Shown piece by piece: positions 53,772 to 62,131 of a stretch of DNA of 64,000 bases (position 1 is its first letter; the number at the start of each line of letters is the position of its first letter). A program made the translations under genes and the position numbers. The notes under the pieces are model-generated. The model did no database searches. It saw only the letters and a program-made list of their open reading frames with translations, and was not told the DNA's origin. Source of the stretch: Laspinema palackyanum D2c (GTDB lineage Bacteria > Cyanobacteriota > Cyanobacteriia > Cyanobacteriales > Laspinemataceae); assembly GCF_025370875.1 (NCBI RefSeq), contig NZ_JAMXFD010000006.1, forward strand, positions 260,397 through 324,396, read 5' to 3'.

Positions 53772-54138
53772 CAGCCTTTAGTTTAGCCGAATATCGCTTC
53801 AGATAAGTTTTGACCATTGGAACAAGGGCCGCCAAAACGTCTTCTGTTTCAACGTAACTCTGTTCCCATGTCTTCACTATTCCGTCAGTTACACCAACAA
53901 ACCATTTTTTCTGTGCGGCATTTAGGGTAAGGGTTGCTACTACTGTACCAATAATGTCGGGGTCGGTAACATCATCAGGATTAAGCGAGAGGTAAAGTGA
54001 TTTAGCGGCTTCCCCTCCAAAAACTTCCCACTTACCATCAGCCCAGATAATCCTAGCAGTGGGGTTCACTGAATTGTCAAATTCTATTTCTCTGGCGTGA
54101 GAAATATCTAAATATTTGTCTCCATATTTTTCCATCAT
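53755..54138 (-). CDS. MIEKFGDEYLDLS-family element protein (E2)
   Basis: 127 residues. The N-terminal 55 residues (MMEKYGDKYLDISHAREIEF, then IIWADGKWEVFGGEAAKSLYLSLN) match the E1 protein at 34690-35091. The C-terminal half differs (helical, ending LKADEEES). It directly precedes the integrase gene, in E2 only. Function unknown; the pairing with integrase makes an excisionase-like role thinkable. Confidence 0.6.
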   Translation of the reverse strand: MMEKYGDKYLDISHAREIEFDNSVNPTARIIWADGKWEVFGGEAAKSLYLSLNPDDVTDPDIIGTVVATLTLNAAQKKWFVGVTDGIVKTWEQSYVETEDVLAALVPMVKTYLKRYSAKLKADEEES

Positions 54139-54777
54139 TCAAACAACCCCCTTATATTGACTTAACAATTCTTTCCCTTTCTCAAAATTGCGCCCCTTCA
54201 TTCCCAGGATTTCCTCAATAATCCAAGTATCGCTCTTGCCTTCGGAGTATGCAGATTTAATGGCGGTGAGGGTGGCGATCGCACTCCCAACTTCCGCCCC
54301 TTTACTTCCACTTCCACTAACACTTCCAGAATCCGCTACTCCTTGACTACCAACGGTTAGCGCTTCAGAAGTAGGAACGGAAGTAGGAACGGAAGTAGCT
54401 GGGAAGTAAGGTGCGGAAGTAGGCGGAAGTTCCGGGTTAGCCTCCTCTGCGATTTGTTCATAATACTGCTGTTGTGCATATTGCTCCGCAGCGAATTGGC
54501 TTAAGGCAATCTCATCCTCAACTTTTTTAATTCGCTCTAAAAGCCTATCCGTCACCTCCAACTGAACGCCACACACCAATAGGCCGATTCCGCAAAATAG
54601 GCCATAGAATAGGCAAATACTCCGAATCCTTGGATTGTCCCTAAAGAGTGATGGGGAGATGGAAACTAAAGTAATTCCAGAAAATAGCAGAATCAAGCAA
54701 AAAAAGTGAAGAATCACTGAAGTAGTGAAAGCATTTCGCCTGCCTTGGTCAAAGCCTGAAAAAAAGACTACAGCCAC
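54139..54777 (-). CDS. Membrane protein with VPTS repeats and C-terminal helical motif
   Basis: I chose GTG 54777, which follows GGGGGGTG by about 5 bases and overlaps the upstream stop (212 residues). Two membrane helices lie near residues 20-70. A coiled-coil region (VTDRLLERIKKVEDEI) follows, then a low-complexity stretch with SVPTSVPTS repeats. The C-terminal motif (AYSEGKSDTWIIEEILGMKGRNFEKGKELL) resembles a short DNA-binding-like tail seen in element proteins of cyanobacteria. Function unknown. Confidence 0.55.
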   Translation of the reverse strand: MAVVFFSGFDQGRRNAFTTSVILHFFCLILLFSGITLVSISPSLFRDNPRIRSICLFYGLFCGIGLLVCGVQLEVTDRLLERIKKVEDEIALSQFAAEQYAQQQYYEQIAEEANPELPPTSAPYFPATSVPTSVPTSEALTVGSQGVADSGSVSGSGSKGAEVGSAIATLTAIKSAYSEGKSDTWIIEEILGMKGRNFEKGKELLSQYKGVV

Positions 54778-55034
54778 TGAATCACCCCCCCAACCAAGAA
54801 ACTTGCAGCAAGGGAAAATACCCCCGCCCAAAATTGCTCTTTCTCAATTCTTAAGTAGGTAACTAGATAATCATCACAGGCTGCTACCAGGACAAGAAAA
54901 ACTACCGCAATAATCAGACAAGCCCAACCCCAACCCAGTAAGCGGGGGAATATTTGAACCGCAAAACTTGGAATCCCCGCAAGGGCTAACCCGAACAAAA
55001 ATAGACCTAAAAACTGGTAACCTCTTGCCAGCAT
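54768..55034 (-). CDS. Small membrane protein (88 aa)
   Basis: Three hydrophobic helices (LGLFLFGLALAGIP, ACLIIAVVFLVLVAA, AGVFSLAASFLVGGVI). Overlaps the next gene by 10 bases and supplies its ribosome site. A possible functional counterpart of the E1 membrane protein 33943-34176. Confidence 0.6.
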   Translation of the reverse strand: MLARGYQFLGLFLFGLALAGIPSFAVQIFPRLLGWGWACLIIAVVFLVLVAACDDYLVTYLRIEKEQFWAGVFSLAASFLVGGVIQWL

Positions 55035-55067
55035 ATCTAAAGCCCGGGTAAATCCCGGGCAGCTAAA

Positions 55068-55559
55068 TTACCTTAATCCTGCTTTGATGGCGGCGACCGC
55101 AGCGGTTGCCTTATTCTCTGCCCTTCCCAATCCAGCCCCGAGGGAAGCATAGGGAGCACGAAGCCCATGCAAGTGAGTTGCAAACTGAGTCTTGGCGGCG
55201 ATTTTCTTTAGTTCCGCACTGGCAACCCGGGGGGCATATTCCCGGTAGTAGGCGCTCTGAACCTTGGCATCTGCTTTCTCAACTTGCCCCAACGCATGGA
55301 GGGCTTGTTCAGTGGGCTTGACTTGCGCTTTTTTTTGGCGGGCCAGCTCCTCTAGTTTGTCGGCTTCGTCAGCGGTGAAGTATCGGGGTCCTTCCAGGAT
55401 GGGGGCGCTTCGCAAGTTTGCCATCTTGCCTGGATTGTTGGGGGAGAATCCGCCAGCGGGCTGGAAAACTAGGGAAGAGTTGATGTTGCTTTCGGATTGA
55501 GCGATCGCACTGGATTTATTCTCTCCACCACGGCCCAATATTATGCTCATTAATCCCAT
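55068..55559 (-). CDS. Hypothetical Ala-rich protein (163 aa)
   Basis: Starts MGLMSIILGRGGENK; MSIILG is an alternative start. The N-terminal third is Ser/Asn/Gly-rich and probably disordered. The C-terminal two thirds is helical (FTADEADKLEELARQKKAQ, LGAGLGRAENKATAAVAAIKAGL). Its first base overlaps the stop of the upstream gene. No family recognised. Confidence 0.55.
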   Translation of the reverse strand: MGLMSIILGRGGENKSSAIAQSESNINSSLVFQPAGGFSPNNPGKMANLRSAPILEGPRYFTADEADKLEELARQKKAQVKPTEQALHALGQVEKADAKVQSAYYREYAPRVASAELKKIAAKTQFATHLHGLRAPYASLGAGLGRAENKATAAVAAIKAGLR

Positions 55560-55768
55560 TACTTTGTTACCTCAATATGATGATTGTTGTTGATAGTCGA
55601 AGGTCCCGATCCTTGGTTGGCAGTTAAAGCCACCATGCCAGCGACCATAAAAGCCAGAATTAGAAGAGGGAATGCTCTCTCGAAAGAACTCTGCCGAGCA
55701 TCTTCCCTTTGGAGATAGACCCGGGTCGTGGTTTCTACAAACTCGTTCGGATTATCTGAATTAGCCAT
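55559..55768 (-). CDS. Small single-pass membrane protein (69 aa)
   Basis: I chose the ATG 55768 (MANSDNPNEFVETTTRVYL). One membrane helix (FPLLILAFMVAGMVALTA) and a short tail NNNHHIEVTK. It overlaps both neighbours. No family recognised. Confidence 0.55.
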   Translation of the reverse strand: MANSDNPNEFVETTTRVYLQREDARQSSFERAFPLLILAFMVAGMVALTANQGSGPSTINNNHHIEVTK

Positions 55769-56054
55769 TGTTGGGGTGAGGGGTGAGTAGTTTGTTTGGA
55801 CCTGTTGACTGCAAGATTCTGGCCTCAAAAGCTTGGGGAGCATCCTGCAAAAGCGCTTGTAGTTTGCCGCGAAAGGAATCCCCAAAAGCCCGGGTTTGTA
55901 GTTTCTGTTGGAACAGATAAAGGGTTAATCCCTCCACTTCTTCAATCATTTTTTCTGAGGCTATTTCAGCGGTTTGATAGATGGGGGAATCAGCGGATTG
56001 CTTGCTCTCTCCCTGTAGTTCCTCAATTTTTTCTTTATCCTTTGCGTGGGCCAT
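55761..56054 (-). CDS. Hypothetical protein (97 aa)
   Basis: Starts MAHAKDKEKIEELQGESKQS. Mainly helical, soluble (TAEIASEKMIEEVEGLTLYLFQQKLQ). It overlaps the upstream gene by 20 bases and the next by 8. No family recognised. Confidence 0.55.
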   Translation of the reverse strand: MAHAKDKEKIEELQGESKQSADSPIYQTAEIASEKMIEEVEGLTLYLFQQKLQTRAFGDSFRGKLQALLQDAPQAFEARILQSTGPNKLLTPHPNNG

Positions 56055-56310
56055 GTTTCCTCCAGATTTCTCTTATTGCGGGTTCCCTTCCTCGCTCTTG
56101 CACTAACTGGCGAAATTCAATTAATAATTGAATCCCTTCCCTCTCACACCCTTTAGATCTCTCTGGGATTTTAAGAAGTTTGAGGCTTCTTAAAACTGAT
56201 TTATCCTGCCGTAAGACAGAAGGGGAGACCTGTAAGAGTTGCTCGATTTGGGAGTTGGTAAGCCAGCTAATCTCAGGTGCTAGGGAAGCGTTGTATAGTC
56301 GCGTATCCAT
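56035..56310 (-). CDS. HTH-like element protein (91 aa)
   Basis: The region SWLTNSQIEQLLQVSPSVLRQ, then GIQLLIEFRQLVQERGREPA, resembles the DNA-binding unit of the E1 proteins 34160-34615 and 34690-35091 (a helix-turn-helix followed by a second helix pair). Probably a small DNA-binding protein. The preceding sequence has short direct repeats GCGTATCC and TATTGACG near 56311-56395. Confidence 0.5.
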   Translation of the reverse strand: MDTRLYNASLAPEISWLTNSQIEQLLQVSPSVLRQDKSVLRSLKLLKIPERSKGCEREGIQLLIEFRQLVQERGREPAIREIWRKHGPRKG

Positions 56311-56388
56311 CGCGTATCCGGTGCGCTTGTTTATCGCTTGTCTATCGTCAATATAAAGCCTGTCTGAATGACAGGCTATTGACGCTGG

Positions 56389-56589
56389 CTATTGACGGGA
56401 AAGTAATTGGTGCGCTAGTTCGGCGGCTCGGCGGCGATAAGCGAGGGAGGGTTTGCGGGTGCCGTTGCACCAGCGGGCGAAGGTGGTGGGGTGAACGTCG
56501 AAAATTTCAGCTAATTGCTCTTGTGTTTTGTCGGTTTGGTGCCACAAATCTACCGGGTTCAGTTCCGGTGGTGTGCTATAATCAGTCAT
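56389..56589 (-). CDS. Small helix-turn-helix protein (66 aa)
   Basis: Starts MTDYSTPPELNPVDLWHQ. One XRE-like helix-turn-helix makes up most of it (KTQEQLAEIFDVHPTTFARWCNGTRKPSLAYRRRAAELAHQ, in part). It is like small control proteins of the Cro type. No partner toxin is adjacent. Confidence 0.65.
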   Translation of the reverse strand: MTDYSTPPELNPVDLWHQTDKTQEQLAEIFDVHPTTFARWCNGTRKPSLAYRRRAAELAHQLLSRQ

Positions 56590-56782
56590 GAGTGTAACCT
56601 CTACCTTGCTTTAATCAACAATTCAATGAACGAACGGGCGATCTCATGACAGTTACGATCGCCTTCTTTTTTTTAATCTTTATCACAGCGGTCTGACCGG
56701 CATTCGCGAACGGGTTCGGCGTGATGTATGACAGGTTGTATAACAGTCGTCCGAAACAGGAGTAAAATTGCAGCAAAAATCA

Positions 56783-57142
56783 TCATTTTTTCTTACCTTT
56801 CTTGGTTGGGTTGGCTTTGGCGGCTTCAAGTTTAGCCGCAAGTTTTTTGGCCTCTTTCTCTCTTTTCTTTTTGCGCTGGGTGACTTTGGCGGCGCAGCTT
56901 CTGCCGCAGAATTTCTCAGAGCCTCCGATTCTTTTTTGAAATCGGATTCCGCACTCAGCACAGTTGCGGAAAATATCCTCGAAAACCTTGCGACCTTCTC
57001 TGGTTTCTCTGGCTTTTGCCCCACTATTTGGCCCGCCTCGGTTTAATGCAATCTTCCGATATCGTTCTTCAACTTTCGGTCCGTATTGCTGGCCTAGATA
57101 TTGGGCAAATTTTTCATTGATTTCAATTTTTTGCTCTGTCAT
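56783..57142 (-). CDS. Zinc-ribbon protein with basic tail (119 aa)
   Basis: Residues about 62-85 are a four-Cys ribbon (NCAECGIRFQKRIGG, FCGRSCAAK). The N-terminus (EKFAQYLGQQYGPKVEERYRKIA) matches the start of the E1 pseudogene 32645-32860 (AKYLERQHGPEVAARYREI). The C-terminal 35 residues are Lys/Ala-rich and likely DNA- or RNA-binding. Intact here, interrupted by amber in E1. Confidence 0.65.
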   Translation of the reverse strand: MTEQKIEINEKFAQYLGQQYGPKVEERYRKIALNRGGPNSGAKARETREGRKVFEDIFRNCAECGIRFQKRIGGSEKFCGRSCAAKVTQRKKKREKEAKKLAAKLEAAKANPTKKGKKK

Positions 57143-57151
57143 TCACTCCCC

Positions 57152-59092
57152 CTATGCCGTGGCTTTTAATAGGGTTTTTGACTTCACAATCACTGGATCG
57201 CGCCACTCGGATTGCCAGGATTCAATCTGAGAAACCCAGTAATCTAAATCTTGGGATTCAATCTGCCAGATGAATAGATGGGGGTCCCAACAGGCGACGA
57301 TCGCAGGACCGGATCGCCCAATCACCCAATCTCCACAGGTGACAAACTCAGCAAATAACTTTTCGTAGCTTTCAAATTCGCAGAAATCCCAAATCCGATT
57401 AGCGAATTGGAACCCGGCATTTTGCAAGCGGGCTGCAATATCTCGGTTGTCCCACCCGTCCATTAGGCGGATTTTGTGGGAGTTTTCGGTGGCTAAATTC
57501 CATAGGGAGAATAGGGAGCGCGGACACTCTGGGAATTTATAGGATTTGGATGGGGTGCTGAGGTGAGGCCAGAGAAGACATAGAGAATATTCCCCCGCCT
57601 CGGGAAATTCCTGTGATCGCACCAACCAATTGCCCGGGCGCTCCTTATCCGGGCCCACTACGATATAAGGCTCAATGAACCGGCGAACGATATCCCCGGG
57701 ATAGAAAATCGGGCAAGCGGTGGAGGCTTCTGGCGGTGGAGGCGGGGCGATGGGTTCCTCGGGGGGAATTCCCTCCTCGAATCCGGTGCAAAGGGGTTTA
57801 TTATCCCAATACTGCCATTCCTCCGGTGACTCACCGGCTAGCGCTTCAACATAAATTCGGCAACCGGAATCGGTGAAGTGAATGCACTGCTCACACCAGA
57901 TTGATTCCCAAATATCGCCAGTGGTCCCGTTGCTGGGGACAAAGCTGGACCCGTTGGGAGTGTCCACCTCAAAAATTGCCTGAGAGCGATCGCGCAAGTG
58001 TTGGGGCGGTGGCTGCAATTTTTCATCCATGCATTCAGGGGAGGGGATGCGATCTCCATCGGTTGCTAGAGCCAAATCCAAATTAATCGCGTCGATCGCC
58101 TGCTGCTTTTCCGCCTCGGTTTCCTCTAATCCCTCGCAGGTGATTACTGTGTAAGCCTGAGTTAGGGCTTCATTGCAAATATTAAACCGCAAGCTCCAGC
58201 CCTCGTATTCCTCATCGGGTTCTTCTAAATACCAGGGCTGTTCTAATGCCTTATCACAGACAATTAAGAAATTTTCCTCTGTGTCCCAAAACACCACACT
58301 AAGAACGTCGTTCCGAATGACTGCTACATAAATGTTTAAGTCTTCTGAAAAAATTTGATTGAGCGCCGCCGCCATTTCTTCGCAGTCAGGGACCGGAACG
58401 ATCGCACCCTCCCCGCCCTCAAGAAAATCAGCCACGAACTGAGCACCGAAAGCATTGGCCGCCTTCTCATCCTCTGAGAGTTCATCCTCGGGGATAGGCT
58501 CCGAATCATCCTTTCCCACCAGTTGAGAAAGTCGGGTCAACCGGCCAAAAACGAGGTTCAGCTCTTTCACCGAACAGAAAGTCAGTGATTTACCTGTGAT
58601 TTTTTGGGCAACCCCCTCACCCTCGCACCCCAACTGAGAGGAAAGGGAAAGGATGGATTCGATTAGCTTGAATTTCGCTCCGGCATCGGGGTCCGTGCCT
58701 TCTTCGGGGGTAGCGATCGCCTTCTCCTCGATGCTGGATTTTTCATCCATGCATTCAGAAGGGGGAGCGGCGATCGCATCCTCCTCAACTTCCACAACAC
58801 AGCCAGGGAAGAAATCCTGGAGAGAAGTTTCAGAAAGAAAAGTTTCCAGGTCTTGCCCTTCATGAATCTGCCCGCCTGGACCAAATTGGTAGAATTGGCC
58901 CTCAACTTCCTCCCCAGGAGCCGGGGCGGAGGTCTCCCCCGGTAAAGGTAAAGCAGCCAAAATATCGGCGCTCCGGGGGGAGGCCGCGATCCATTCGAGT
59001 AATTCAGATTTGGAGAGGGCAGAGTAGCCCTTTGCCCCTGCGGATTTGCAGGCGGCCTTGAGTTCGGTGAGTTTGAATTCGGTGATTTTCAT
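57152..59092 (-). CDS. Large acidic multidomain protein, first gene of the E2 leftward operon
   Basis: 646 residues. The N-terminus (KLTELKAACKSAGAKGYSALSKSELLEWI) is a SAP/Rho-N-like nucleic-acid-binding helix-loop-helix. The middle is acidic with two ECMDEK segments encoded by a short repeated sequence. A Cys cluster (WCEQCIHFTDSGC, then LCTGFEEG) looks like a metal site. The last part has beta strands (DIVRRFIEPYIVVGP) and Trp-rich helices. It holds the same operon place as the E1 ASCH protein. Function unknown. Confidence 0.6.
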   Translation of the reverse strand: MKITEFKLTELKAACKSAGAKGYSALSKSELLEWIAASPRSADILAALPLPGETSAPAPGEEVEGQFYQFGPGGQIHEGQDLETFLSETSLQDFFPGCVVEVEEDAIAAPPSECMDEKSSIEEKAIATPEEGTDPDAGAKFKLIESILSLSSQLGCEGEGVAQKITGKSLTFCSVKELNLVFGRLTRLSQLVGKDDSEPIPEDELSEDEKAANAFGAQFVADFLEGGEGAIVPVPDCEEMAAALNQIFSEDLNIYVAVIRNDVLSVVFWDTEENFLIVCDKALEQPWYLEEPDEEYEGWSLRFNICNEALTQAYTVITCEGLEETEAEKQQAIDAINLDLALATDGDRIPSPECMDEKLQPPPQHLRDRSQAIFEVDTPNGSSFVPSNGTTGDIWESIWCEQCIHFTDSGCRIYVEALAGESPEEWQYWDNKPLCTGFEEGIPPEEPIAPPPPPEASTACPIFYPGDIVRRFIEPYIVVGPDKERPGNWLVRSQEFPEAGEYSLCLLWPHLSTPSKSYKFPECPRSLFSLWNLATENSHKIRLMDGWDNRDIAARLQNAGFQFANRIWDFCEFESYEKLFAEFVTCGDWVIGRSGPAIVACWDPHLFIWQIESQDLDYWVSQIESWQSEWRDPVIVKSKTLLKATA

Positions 59093-59108
59093 TGGCTTAG
59101 TGAATAAC

Positions 59109-59125
59109 TGTACGCTTACCGTACA
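59109..59125 (-). promoter_or_regulatory. E2 repressor operator, left copy
   Basis: The near-palindrome TGTACGC-TTA-CCGTACA lies between the repressor stop and the start of the leftward operon. It matches the right copy at 59478 in all but one arm base plus centre. The promoter should overlap it, but no consensus pair is obvious. Confidence 0.75.
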
Positions 59126-59178
59126 CTTTAAACACTAAAATTTAAAAACGCAACCCTATTTACAAAAATTCATAAATC

Positions 59179-59463
59179 TCATTTTTGACCCTCGATTTCC
59201 TTCCTTAGCTCATGGGCGGAAACCGCTTCAGAAGGCTGGAATAGCTGAACTAGCTCAAAAATAGAATCACAGTTCAGGGCCACGGCTAAACGGTGCATCC
59301 TTGCTGGGTCAAGGTTTGGAACGCCGCCATTGTCGAGCCACTCGTGAATAGTCGCCCGTCGAACCCCTACAAACTTACTTAGCTTGGTCTTGTTCAGTTT
59401 CAATTCCCTATACCGTTCAATAAGCTGATTATTGACACCTTGTGGTTTTTTTGGTTCAACCAT
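59179..59463 (-). CDS. XRE-family repressor of E2
   Basis: I chose the ATG 59463 (MVEPKKPQGVNNQLIERY), 94 residues. The helix-turn-helix is LNKTKLSKFVGVRRATIHEWLDNG, followed by a dimerisation-like tail. No peptidase domain is present. TGTACGG/CCGTACA palindromes on both sides suggest immunity-region control, in parallel to E1 but with unrelated operator sequences. Confidence 0.8.
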   Translation of the reverse strand: MVEPKKPQGVNNQLIERYRELKLNKTKLSKFVGVRRATIHEWLDNGGVPNLDPARMHRLAVALNCDSIFELVQLFQPSEAVSAHELRKEIEGQK

Positions 59464-59477
59464 ATTATAGTAAAAAG

Positions 59478-59494
59478 TGTACGGTATCCGTACA
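59478..59494. promoter_or_regulatory. E2 repressor operator, right copy
   Basis: The perfect palindrome TGTACGG-TAT-CCGTACA is 14 bases before the repressor start codon. It probably controls the repressor gene and/or the divergent rightward operon starting at 59603. Confidence 0.78.
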
Positions 59495-59602
59495 TAAAGC
59501 ACAACAACGGACAAAGGGTGATCGGCCCTTTGGACACTCAGGGGGATTGGTGGGCAATCCCCCTCACCCCATCAATTTAGAGCTAGGTAGAGAAAAATCA
59601 AT

Positions 59603-60355
59603 ATGCTGCCAGAGGAAAATAACCGACCCGCCCCCGCGATGGGGGAGATCTGTAAAGACTTCGCGATAATTCACGCCAATGCTGAGAGTGCGCTGAATTT
59701 GCTCAGGGGGCTGGATGAGAAACTGAAAAAGGAGATCGCGGCGAATCCCCCGGCTCCTGGGGATGGCGATCGCTATTACCAGTTTTATGCCCTGAGAATG
59801 AATTGCTTGGATTGCACGGCGGCCCTACTGAGGGGCTTCGATTCGGAGTTTGGCCAGGATATTTTGAGGAGGGCTGAGGAGGCGATCGCTGAGGAATTTG
59901 AATCGGAGAGGGCCACTCAGGAGGCGAACGAGGCGCACTATGAATCGGAGAAGGCGATCGCTGCTGAGGCTGATGAAGCGTGGACCTTAATTGGCAATTC
60001 CCTCGTAGAGATAGGACAAGCTTTGGAAGGGGATGTGATCCTCCTCTCCTATGCCGTAAAAAATAAAGATGCAATCGAGATTGATGAGCTATCCGAATAT
60101 CTCGATGCACTTAAATCAAAGGCCAAAAAGAATCAAGCTAGACTAATAGCCCAACATCGCAAAGATTTAATTTTAGAGCGCTCTTTACGCAAAATTAAAT
60201 TATTAGTTTTGCCTCTACTTCGGATGGCGAACGATACGGGCTTTCAAGACGATGACGGCGACGATAACGAAGATAAGGATACCCTCATCGAATCGGCAAT
60301 AGAAATCCTTAAACAGGAGCTAAAAGCAATAAGAGAAGGGAGTATCCCTTATTGA
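59603..60355 (+). CDS. Helical acidic early protein (250 aa)
   Basis: Starts MLPEENNRPAPAMGEICKD. Almost all helical, with Glu/Ala-rich coiled-coil stretches (EEAIAEEFESERATQEANEAHYESEKAIAAEAD, in part) and an Asp/Glu-rich loop (DDDGDDNEDKD). First gene of the rightward operon of E2. No family recognised. Confidence 0.55.
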   Translation: MLPEENNRPAPAMGEICKDFAIIHANAESALNLLRGLDEKLKKEIAANPPAPGDGDRYYQFYALRMNCLDCTAALLRGFDSEFGQDILRRAEEAIAEEFESERATQEANEAHYESEKAIAAEADEAWTLIGNSLVEIGQALEGDVILLSYAVKNKDAIEIDELSEYLDALKSKAKKNQARLIAQHRKDLILERSLRKIKLLVLPLLRMANDTGFQDDDGDDNEDKDTLIESAIEILKQELKAIREGSIPY

Positions 60356-60395
60356 TTTTTTACGTCATACAAGCGTCATACATATTGAATACGCT

Positions 60396-60671
60396 ATGAA
60401 CGAAGAAGAGGAAGAATTATTTGATTCTGTCTTTTGGCATTTTGTAAATGTGCTAGAAGAATTTCAAAGTAAGGAATGGAATTCACCCGAGGAACTAGAA
60501 AGCGATTTTAGAGAGTGGGCAGAGGGGAAGATTGACCTCTGGTGCTCTTTCGTCGATTTTGACTGCGTATTGGCAAAAGTAAAAGAGAGGCGTCTTTCAC
60601 AAAGAGCAAACTTTCATTCTCACTTTCTTGCACTCCAAAACCAGATAGGAGACAGCCTAAATGCTGGCTGA
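60396..60671 (+). CDS. Small acidic protein (91 aa)
   Basis: Starts MNEEEEELFDSVFWHFVNVL, helical and soluble. It overlaps the start of the Prim-Pol gene by 11 bases and is thus coupled to it. No family recognised. Confidence 0.55.
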   Translation: MNEEEEELFDSVFWHFVNVLEEFQSKEWNSPEELESDFREWAEGKIDLWCSFVDFDCVLAKVKERRLSQRANFHSHFLALQNQIGDSLNAG

Positions 60672-62088
60672 TTTCCGCTACTGTAAAATCCAGCCCGGGA
60701 CTAAAAAGCCCGTGGGCTTGAACTGGCAAAAAACCCCCCTGACCTGGGAGGAAGTTGCGGGCGAATCTGCCTGCGGAATCCTCTCCGGCCACGGGGGTTT
60801 TTTGGCTGTGGACTGTGATGGGTTCGGCGCGATCGCCCGCCTCACCGAATTATTTGGCGGCGAAATTCCGGCGACATGGGCATGGAGCTCCGGCAAACCC
60901 GGGCGGATTCAATTCGGCTTTTATGTGCCCGAGGAATTGCGCGATCGCTTTCAAAAAGCCCGCTACTGGGAAGACTTGCCCGACGGATCGCAGCTAGATT
61001 TCCGGTGGAAGGGTTGCCAGTCGGTTCTCCCGCCATCACCTCACCCCGAAACCGGCGCTTATCATTGGGTGCGATCGCCTGATGATTGCGCGATCGCCAC
61101 TGCCCCCGAATGGCTGATTAAGTTTGCAGTTTCTCTCAATAACCGTAAACTTGCAGCTGTCCCCGATTCAAAATCTAAAGAGCGATCGCCTAAGTCTGAA
61201 TCTGCCAATCAGAATCAGATTGAAGGCATCCGGCTCCCGGCGCGCTTATATTCGGTTTATCGCGCCCCCCTCAAAATCTGGGCATTCGCGCAACTCGCCG
61301 CCCAGGGCAGCGGGCGGGCGGAATTTTCCCTAGAATTTGCAGCGGGGGAATTGCAGCGATCGGTTAGCTCCCTCCGGCGATTGTTGAATCAAGGGCGATC
61401 GCTCGGGCTGATTCGCCATTTCTACACGGAGGGCGATCGGGCGATCGTCTATCCCTATGCTCTTAAGAAAATTTCTAAAGCCGCAGGACTGGAGAGCCTG
61501 CACGAAATAGCCGAAATTAAATATGAGGATATTAAGAATCTAAATATCAAGGCAACGGAGGCGATCGCGGCGGGCCTCCAACGTGCATCACTATTCGCCG
61601 CGAAAGAATCCCAGCGAGATCTCCCTGAAGAAAATCGCATCAAACCCATAAATCCCCTTGTCAACCGTGCGGAACTAGGACAGCGCGTACTTTGGCTAGG
61701 CCCAAGGTTTATTGGAGTGAGCGAAAAATTTGTACTTTGGGGAGCTAGTCAAAGCGCGATCGCAACCTGTCGGGGAGTTAGTGAGCGGACAATCCAGCGC
61801 CATTTATCAGAGACCTATCGGACTCAATCCTCGGAGGTACGAGGCTCTAGATCCGATTTGGAACCTATTAACAAGGCGCAAATCTGCCAGCGGTTACCGA
61901 GGCGCATGAACTTCCTCGGTAACCCAGCATTCTCCGAAATCCTGATTGATGATTTAGACGGCAAGATTTTGGCCTGTGGCGATCGGGTTTACCGTTGCCA
62001 TACGAATCTATATCAGTTTGATGCGATCGTCAGCCTCGCTGGGTACAAGTGGAGGAGGGCTGCTTATAAATCCTTCCTTGCTGCTTAA
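60661..62088 (+). CDS. Bifunctional DNA primase/polymerase (Prim-Pol)
   Basis: 475 residues. The N-terminal 165 residues are a Prim-Pol (archaeo-eukaryotic primase-like) domain: GILSGHGGFLAVDCDG with the catalytic D-x-D, then SGKPGRIQFGFYVPEE, then DFRWKGCQSVLPPSPHPETGAYHWV. The remainder has a winged-helix unit (LEFAAGELQRSVSSLRRLLNQGRSLGLIRHF) and a C-terminal domain with ATCRGVSERTIQRHL, another HTH. No helicase domain is fused. It should prime and copy the element DNA, and is the E2 replication protein. Confidence 0.82.
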   Translation: MLADFRYCKIQPGTKKPVGLNWQKTPLTWEEVAGESACGILSGHGGFLAVDCDGFGAIARLTELFGGEIPATWAWSSGKPGRIQFGFYVPEELRDRFQKARYWEDLPDGSQLDFRWKGCQSVLPPSPHPETGAYHWVRSPDDCAIATAPEWLIKFAVSLNNRKLAAVPDSKSKERSPKSESANQNQIEGIRLPARLYSVYRAPLKIWAFAQLAAQGSGRAEFSLEFAAGELQRSVSSLRRLLNQGRSLGLIRHFYTEGDRAIVYPYALKKISKAAGLESLHEIAEIKYEDIKNLNIKATEAIAAGLQRASLFAAKESQRDLPEENRIKPINPLVNRAELGQRVLWLGPRFIGVSEKFVLWGASQSAIATCRGVSERTIQRHLSETYRTQSSEVRGSRSDLEPINKAQICQRLPRRMNFLGNPAFSEILIDDLDGKILACGDRVYRCHTNLYQFDAIVSLAGYKWRRAAYKSFLAA

Positions 62089-62131
62089 TTTTAATTTTAT
62101 CAACTTTGTCTTTCCTTCCCTGGTGGTTATT

